A DNA stretch of 64,000 bases from Methylobacterium oxalidis. GTDB lineage: Bacteria; Pseudomonadota; Alphaproteobacteria; Rhizobiales; Beijerinckiaceae. Below the pieces are notes generated by a model that did not search any database, had not been told where the DNA came from, and was given only the letters and a program-made list of their open reading frames with translations. Below are positions 53,001-62,000 of the stretch, piece by piece. Location: NCBI RefSeq assembly GCF_007992195.1, contig NZ_BJZU01000021.1, positions 1-64,000 of the forward strand, written 5' to 3'. The position numbers were made by a program, and so were the translations under genes. Numbering within the stretch: the stretch's first letter is position 1; each line of letters opens with the position of its first letter.

Positions 53001-56000
53001 CGCCAACGTCAGCGCCCGCTCGGTGACGCTCGTCGCCAAGGACGGGATCGGCACCGCCGACGACGCGTTCGAGTTCAACAGCAACGTCGCCCGCACGACG
53101 AGCGGCACGGTGACGCTCAGCGCGGGCCTCAGCAACATCTACGCGGTCGAGACCGCGGACGCGCTCTACCTCGCGACCGTCGCCACGGCCGAGAACCGCA
53201 CCGCCTTCATCACCGCGCAGGCGGGCGACATCCTCAACGGTGCCACGGACTACAACGAGACCACCGGCGGCACCTCGAACCTCAGCTCCGGCAAGGCGTA
53301 CCTGATCGCCTCGGGCAGCATCGGCAGCGACACCAAGCGCATCGTCGCCAACATGCGCAGCCTCGACGGCGACCGCTACGGCGGCATCGAGGGCCGCGCC
53401 ATCGCGGGCGACATCTGGCTCTGGAACATCGGCGGCCTGCGGGTCGGCGGCGTCACGACCGCGGCCACCGGCCTCCAGGCCGCGGGCCGGATCGGCCTGC
53501 GCACCTCCAGCCCGCTCACCATCGACAAGGACATCGTCGCGGCCGGCGACATCACGGAGCAGGCGGGCGAGACCAACACCACGGGCGACAACCTGACGGT
53601 GAAGTCGGGCGTCACGATCTTCTCGACCGGCGGTTCGGTGACGCTCAATGCGGGCGACAACCTCACCGTCGAGGCGGGTGCCGTCGTCAAGGCCGCGGTC
53701 GCCATCGTCCTGCGGGCCGACTACAGCGCGGCCGGCACGCCCGACAACACGCCCGCGACGATCGACCTGAAGGGCACCTTCGTCGGCGCCTCGATCCGGA
53801 TCGAGGGCGGCAGCAACGGCGATACGATCGCCCTCGACGGCACCTTCCGCACGGGCACGCGCACCATCACGAGCGACGGCACCGCCGCAGGCACCAGCGA
53901 GAGCGCGCTCGTGCGCGGCGGCTCGATCACGGTCGAGGCCAAGGAGAGCGCCAACACCCTCACGCTCGCGGGCACCTACAGCACCGGCGCGATGCGGATC
54001 GAGGCGGGCGCGGGCGCGGACACGGCCACGCTCGCGGGCGACTACACGCTCGACAGCCTCACGGTCGAGGCGGGCGAGGGCAGCAACGCCCTCACCCTCA
54101 ACGGCACCGTCACGGCGACGGGCGCGGTCGCGCTGCGCGCCGGTGCGGGCGCCGACACGTTCGACCTGCAGGGCAGCTACAATGCGGGCTCGATGGAGAT
54201 CACGGCCGGCGCGGGCGCGGGCCGCAACGACCTGACCCTGACGGGCACCTACCGGATCGGGAACGCCTTCGCGATCACGGGCGGCTCGGGCTTCGACGTC
54301 CTCACCGACACGCGCACCCTCGCGGGCGTCCCGTCTTGGGCCGACGTGAAGGCCGCCTCCCTCACGATCGATCTCGGCGACGGCGTGAACACGTCGAGCC
54401 TCGCGGGCAGCTACGACGTCTCGGGCGCGATGCTCCTGAAGACGGGCGCCGGCAACGACGCGATCACGCTCGCGGGCGGCATCAGGGCCGGGTCGTTCAC
54501 CCTCGACGCGGGCGAGGGCGACAACACCATCATCCTGTCCGGCACCTACGACGTGACCGGCGCCCTGGCGCTGCGCGCGGGCGCGGGCCGGGACATCTTC
54601 GACCTGCAGGGCCGCTACAATGCGGGCTCGATGGAGATCTCGGCGGGCGCGGGCCGCAACGACCTGACGCTGACGGGCACCTACCGGATCGGGGACGCCT
54701 TCACGATCACCGGCACGACGGGCGACGACACGCTCGCCGACGTGCGGGTGGTGGGCGCCGTGGCCTCGCGGGCCGACGTCGAGGCGAAGTCCCTGGCGAT
54801 CGCCCTCGGCGACGGCGCCAACGGCGCGAGCCTCCTCGGCCGCTACCGCGTGACGAACGCCTACAGCCTCACCGCCGGCAGCGGCGCGGACGTCCTCACG
54901 GACGCGCGCATCGTCGGCGCGGCGGTGACGGAGGCGGCCGACCTGCAGGCCGGCTCGATCGCGATCGACCTCGGCGACGGGGCGAACAGCCTCACGCTGG
55001 CCGGCAGCCACGTCGCGACCGGCGCCTTCAGCCTGACGACCGGATCGGGCGACGACACGGTGGTCGACGCGGCCGAGAGCGGCGGCCTCACCCTCCGGGC
55101 CGCCACCCTCCGGGGCGGCACGCTGAGCGTGAACCTCGGCGGGGGCGAGAACGTCCTCACGCTCCTCGGCACCACGGTGGCCGCCACCGCGCTCACGCTG
55201 ACGAGCGCCGGCGGGCGCGACCGCTTCGCCCTGCGCGGCCGCGTGCAGTCGTCGACGACAGAGATCCGCCTCGGCGCGGGCGACGACCGCCTCGACATGG
55301 CGCTCGTCTCGATCGCCGGGAACACTGCCGTCTACGGCGAGGACGGGGCCGACACGATCGTCGTCGACCGCCTGCCCTCGCTCACCAGCACGAGCGGGAG
55401 CCGCACCGACACCCTCGACATCGACGGCGGCCAGGACACGGACACGATCCGCGTCCAGGTCAGCGGCACCTCGCGCTACCGCATCAACGTCCACGACACG
55501 GGCGAGGCGGACCGCGGCGTCGACACGCTGACGATCCTCGGCACCGACGCCGCGGACCAGTTCCTGATGCGCCGGAACTTCGTGGCCCTCGTCCACCCGG
55601 ACGCCGACGGCACCTACACCAACACCGACGTCGAGCGGATCAACTACGACATGAGCGTCAACGGGCGCGTCATCGTCGAGGGCGGGCTCGGCGACGACCG
55701 CTTCAGCATGGACGACAACGCCGCGCTGATGACGATCGACGGCGGCGCCGGCAACGACTTTTTCCAGGTCGGCCAGGTCTTCGGCTCGCCCCGCGACGTG
55801 GCCAACGGGCTCCTCGCCGAGGACGCGTTCGAGACGACGCTGCTCTCCTTCGGCGGCTACCTCTCGCGCGGCATCTCGATCCCGGCCGTGATCTACGGCG
55901 GCACGGGCGATGACACCTTCCAGATCTACTCGAACAAGGCGGACCTGCGCCTGGAGGGCGAGGACGGCGACGACACCTTCATCGTGCGCGCCTTCGCGAC

Positions 56001-59000
56001 GTCCAAGGAGAACAAGATCAAGCTCAATGCCGGCTCCGGCAACGACAGGATCGAGTACAACATCAACGCGCCGCTCGACATCGACGGCGGCTCCGGGTTC
56101 AACAAGATCGTCGCCCTCGGCACCGAGTTCGCCGACACCTTCGTGGTGACGAACGACGGGATCTACGGCGCGGGCCTCGCCATCCGCTTCGCGAACGTGC
56201 AGGCGATCGAGGTGGACGGCCTGGAGGGCGACGACACCTTCTACGTGCTCTCGACCCCCGCGGGCGTGGTCACCACGCTGATCGGCGGCCTCGGCAGCGA
56301 CACCTTCAACGTGGCCGGCGACGTCAGCGGCGAGGTGATCGCCCGCGACGCCAAGGGCAACTCGGCCGTGATCAACCACACGGTGAAGAGCGACGACGCG
56401 CGCTTCGACGGCCTGTTCGTCCAGGGCATCAACGCCTCGGTCTCGGCCGCGGACGGCGGCGGCGTCAGCGACGGCCCCGGCCTGAGCCTGCGCGAGGACA
56501 GCGCGGTCAATACGGCGAACGCGGCCGGCAGCAGCGTCGGCACCTACCGCATCGTGCCGCCTGCGCCGAAATCCACCGCGCTGCGCGCCGGCGACAAGGC
56601 CGTGATCACGGTCTCGGCCGCCCAGGCCTCCGCGCAGTCGCGCGCGCTTTCCGGCAATGCCGGCACGGTCGAGGTCTCGAAGGACGGCGCCACCTACGCG
56701 GACATCCTGACGCTGACCTTCACGGCGGTCGCCGACGGCAACGGCGGCTTCGCGTGGAGCGCGGACCAGACGGTGTGGGTGCGGGCGAAGTCCGACACGG
56801 CGGTCGAGGGCGAGCAGCGGGTGGCGATCGGCCACTCGGTGATCAGCACCAACGCCGAGGTGAACGGCACCTACGTCCGCAACACGCTCGTCACGGTGAT
56901 CGACAACGACAAGCCGGGCCTCATCATCACCGAGAGCGACGGCGGCACCGCCGTCATCGAGGGCAGCAAGCCGCAGCAGAAGGACAGCTACACCGTCGCG
57001 CTGAACAACCAGCCCGAGGCCGGCGAGGAGGTGCGCGTCACGCTCGACGTCGCGACCACGGAGCTCGCCTTCGCCGACGCCAGCGGCGTCGCGCTGCCGA
57101 AGGACGCGCAGGGCCGCGCCTACCTCACCTTCACGGCGGCGAACTGGAACCAGCCGCAGACCGTGCTCGTCTCCTCGCCCGCCGACACGAAGCCCGAGAA
57201 CCGCTTCGTGGCCGACATCACCCACGTGGTGACGAGCCATGTGGGCGGCGCCAACGGGCCGGAGGGCTTCTTCAAGGCCGCCCTCGTCGGCACGCCAATC
57301 GTGCGGGTGCAGGTGACGGACGGGAACACCGCGGGCGTCGTCGTGACGCCGGCGCCGGGCGGCGTCGCCGTGACGGCGAGCCAGGATTCCTACTACGACC
57401 TCGTCCTGACCACGGCGCCGACCGCGCCCGTGACGATCACCCTCGCGGGCGACGGCCAGACCCTCACGTCGAGCGCCGATCCCCGCTTCCGCGCGGCGAG
57501 CGGGACGACCCCCGCGACCGTCACCTTCGACGCCACGAACTACGACCAGCCGATCCGCATCGTCGTGAAGCGGAATCCGGCCGCCTCGCAGACGACCTCG
57601 GACGTCAAGACCTTCTCGCGCCAGCCGCACGACCTCAGCCGCATCGAGGGCCCGCTGGTGCTCGAAGGCGGCGTCGGCCCCGCGAGCCGGTCGCTCACCC
57701 CGGCGGTGGTCCTGCCGGGCGAGCTCAGCCCGGTCGTCAAGCGCGAGATCGTCGACGACGGCCTGCCCGACTTCGACAAGGTCACGCTCTACAACGACAC
57801 CACGCTCGTCGGCGTCTCCGGCACCGTGAGCGCCGACCACATCGACGGGTTCGGGATGTCGCTGAACGACATCAACGTCGCGACGAGCGGCACCAACCCG
57901 GCCCGCGCCTTCGAGGGCGGCATCACCTATCGCGGCATGCGCTCGGTCGAGGTTCTCCTCGGCGAGGGCGCGGACACCGTCACGGTGACGGGCACGGCCA
58001 CGGACACGATCACGGCGATCCACGGCGGCGGCGGGGCGGATACCATCACGGTGACCGGCTCCCAGGGCACGCTGGCCCTGTTCGGCGACACCACCGCCGA
58101 CCGCAGCCGCTACGATTCGAGCCCGGCGAACCCGACCGGCCGCGCCTTCGGCTTCCTCGACGAGGGCCAGACGGGGCGGGACGGCAGGCCCGTCAGCCTC
58201 AACGACCGCATCGACGCCTCGGGCGCGACCGGGCTCGTCATCATCGACGGCGGCGCCGGCAACGACACGCTGATCGGGGGCAAGGGCCGCAACATCATCG
58301 CGGGCGGCACAGGCAACGACGCGATCACGGGCGGTCCCGCGGCCGACATCATCGTCGGCGACGGAAGCTTCAACCTCGACGACGTGACGCGCATCGTCAC
58401 GATCGCCGACCCCAACATCGGCGAGGCCCGCGCGGCCGGCACCGACACGATCGACGCCAAGGCCGGCGCGAACATCATCCTGGGCGACCACGGCCAGATC
58501 TATCAGGACGGCTCGGCCACCGCACAGATCCGGCTGGAGGGCAACCACATCGTCAGCCGCGTCGTCTCGACCCACACGGGCGTCGGCGGCGACGACGTGA
58601 TCTCGGCCACCGACGGCGACAACATCATCGTCGGCGGCTTCGGGGGCGACCGTATCACGGCGGGCGCGGGCAACCACGTCATCCTCGGCGACAACGGCGA
58701 GGCGCTGTTCACGGGCGGCGTCCTGACGAGCCTGAAGAGCATCGCCGGCGCCACCGGCGGCGACGATTCCATCACGGCCGCGGACGGCAGCACCACCGTC
58801 ATCGGCGGCGCCGGCAAGGACGTCATCGGCGTCGGCGCGGGCACGCAGGTGATCCTCGGGGATACCGGCGAGGCGACCTTCGTCACGGGCACGCGCGTCA
58901 TCGGCGGCGTCACCGTCGCGGTGCCGGTCCTCACCGCCATCAAGACGGCGGACGGCGAGGCGGCGATCGGCGGCGACGATTCCATCACGGCCGCGGACGG

Positions 59001-62000
59001 CAACGTCACGGTGATAGGGGGCGCGGGCGCCGACACGATCAAGCTCGGGAAGGGCACCCAGGTGGTGCTCGGCGACTCGGGCTCGGCCACCTTCGCGAAC
59101 GGCGCGATCGCCACCGTCACCTCGGTGGCGACAGATACCGGCGGCGACGACGTCATCGAGGCCAAGGACGGCGACACCACCATCATCGGCGGCTTCGGGG
59201 CCGACCAAGTCACGGTGGGCGCGGGCAACCACGTCATCCTCGGCGACAACGGCAAGGCCGTCTTCGCGGCGGGCCGTCTCGCCACCATCGAGAGCATCGA
59301 TCCCGCCATCGGCGGCAACGACACGATCACGGCCGCGGACGGCAACGTGACCGCCATCGGCGGCGCGGGCGCCGACACGATCACGCTCGGCAAGGGCACC
59401 CAGGTGGTGCTCGGCGACAGCGGCAGCGCCGCGTTCACGAACGGCCTGATCGACAGCATCGTCTCGGTGGCGACCGGCATCGGCGGCAACGACGTCATCG
59501 AGGCCAAGGACGGCGACACCACCATCATCGGCGGCGCGGGTGCCGACCAGGTGACGGTGGGCGCGGGCAAACACGTCATCCTCGGCGACAGCGGGCAGGC
59601 GCTCTTCGCTTCGGGCGTGCTCACGAGCATCGAGACCATCGACCCCGGCATCGGCGGGTCCGACGCGATCACCGCCGCGGACGGCAACGTCACCGCCATC
59701 GGCGGCGCGGGCGGCGACACGATCACGCTCGGCAAGGGCACCCAGGTGGTGCTCGGCGACAGCGGCAAGGCCGAGTTCACGGCCGGCGTGATCGCGAGCA
59801 TCACCTCGGTCGCCACCGACATCGGCGGCAACGACACGATCACGGCCAAGGACGGCGACGTCACCATCCTGGGCGGCGCCGGCTCCGACAGCATCGTCGT
59901 GGGCGCGGGCAACCACGTCATCCTCGGTGATTCCGGCAAAGCGACCTTCCGCGGCGGGCGCACCCAGCGGATCGAGTCGATCACCCCGGAGATCGGCGGC
60001 GACGACGTCATCGAGGGCAAGGACGGCGACGACACCATCATCGGCGGCGCGGGCGCCGACCAGATCACCACGGGCGCCGGCAACCACGTCATCCTCGGCG
60101 ACAGCGGCGAGGCCGACTTCACCGTCACCGTGGCGGGCGCCACCACGACGAGCCTGCTCGCGCGCATCGCCACCACCGCGCCGAGCATCGGCGGGGCGGA
60201 CCGGATCAGCTTCGGCTCGGGCACCAACGTGGTGCTCGGCGGCGCGGCCGGCGACACCATCACCGGCGCGGACCAGGGCGCCGTGGTGCTCGGCGACAAC
60301 GGCGCCGTCACGTTCGACGCGGGCGGCAAGATCCGTCGCGCCGTCTCCACCGACACCGCGATCGGCGGCGACGACACCATCACCATCGGCAACGGCGACA
60401 ACGTCGTGCTCGGCGGCACCGGCTTCGACGCCATCACCATCGGCGACGGCAGCAACGTCGTGATGGGCGATTCCGGCCAGGCCGACTTCGAGGCCGGCAT
60501 CGTCGTCGAGATCGCGAGCATCAGCCCGGAGATCGGCGACAGGGACACGATCGCGCTCGGTCGCGGCCGCAACGTCGTCGTCGGCGGCGCGGGCGGCGAT
60601 CTGATCACCGCGGGCGACGGTGCGGACGTGGTGATCGGCGATGCCGGCCACGCCAAGCTGACCGCGGCGGGCCTGCCGATCCTCGTCGAGACCACCTACG
60701 ACAACGTCGGGGGCGACGACACCATCACCCTCGGCAACGGCGACAGCGTCGTGCTCGGCGGCTCCGGCCTCGACACGATCAAGGCCGGCAACGGCCGCGG
60801 CGTGGTGCTCGGCGACAACGGCCGGGCCGATTTCGACGCCGCGGGCCGCGTGTCTCAGGCGGTGACCACCGCCCCGACCTCGGGCGGTCGCGACCTGATC
60901 ACCCTCGGCGACGGCGGCAGCACCGTGATCGGCGGCGTCGGCGCGGACGAGATCCGCACCGGCTCCGGTGCGGACGTCGTCGTCGGCGACAACGGCAACG
61001 CCGTCTTCCTCAACGGCCTGCTGACCTTCATCGAGACGCTCGATTCGAGCCTCGGCTCCGCCGACGTGATCGACGCGGGCGAGGGCGCCAACGTGGTGCT
61101 CGGCGGCGTCGGCGGCGACGACGTCACGACGGGCTCCGGCGCGGACGTGATCGTGGGCGACGACGGCCAGGCGAGCTTCACGCTCGGCGTCCTCACCCGC
61201 ATCACCACCAAGAACGAGGGCGTGGCGGGCGACGACGTGATCCGCGCCGGCGCCGGCGCCAACGTGGTGCTCGGCGGCTCGGGCAGCGACCGCATCACCA
61301 CCGGCGCGGGCGCCGACGTGGTGTTCGGCGACAACGGCGCGATGGACTTCGTCGGCGGCATCCGGGCTGAGGCCCTGAGCGAGCGCGCCGGCGGCGGCGG
61401 TCGCGACACGATCGAGACCGGCGCGGGCGCGGACCTCGTTGTCGGCGGCCTCGGCGCCGACACGATCGACGCCGGCAAGACCGACACGGACGACGACGTG
61501 GTGTTCGGCGACGACGCCCACATCGTCTTCGACGCGCTCGGCCGCGTCACCCTGGCCGGGACGGTCGACCCGACCCTCGGCGGCGACGACCAGATCGAGG
61601 TCGGCGGCGGCGCCAACATCGTTCTCGGCGGCGCGGGCTCCGACCGCATCGTCTCGGGCGCGGGCGCCGACGTGGTGTTCGGCGACAACGGCAGCGTGAC
61701 CTTCGCGGGCGGAATCCGCCTGGAGGCGATCAGCGACCGCAACGGCGGCGCGGGCGACACGATCGAGACCGGTGCGGGCGCCGACCTCGTGATCGGCGGC
61801 CTCGGCGCCGACACGATCGATGCGGGCAAGGCGGACGCGCACGCCGACATCGTGTTCGGCGACGACGGCCACGTCACCTTCGACGCGCTGGGCCGCGTGA
61901 AGCGGGCCGAGAGCCTCGATCCGGGCTTCGGCGGCGACGACGTCATCGAGGTCGGCGGCGGCGACAACGTCGTCATCGCGGGCACCGGCGCGGACAGCGT

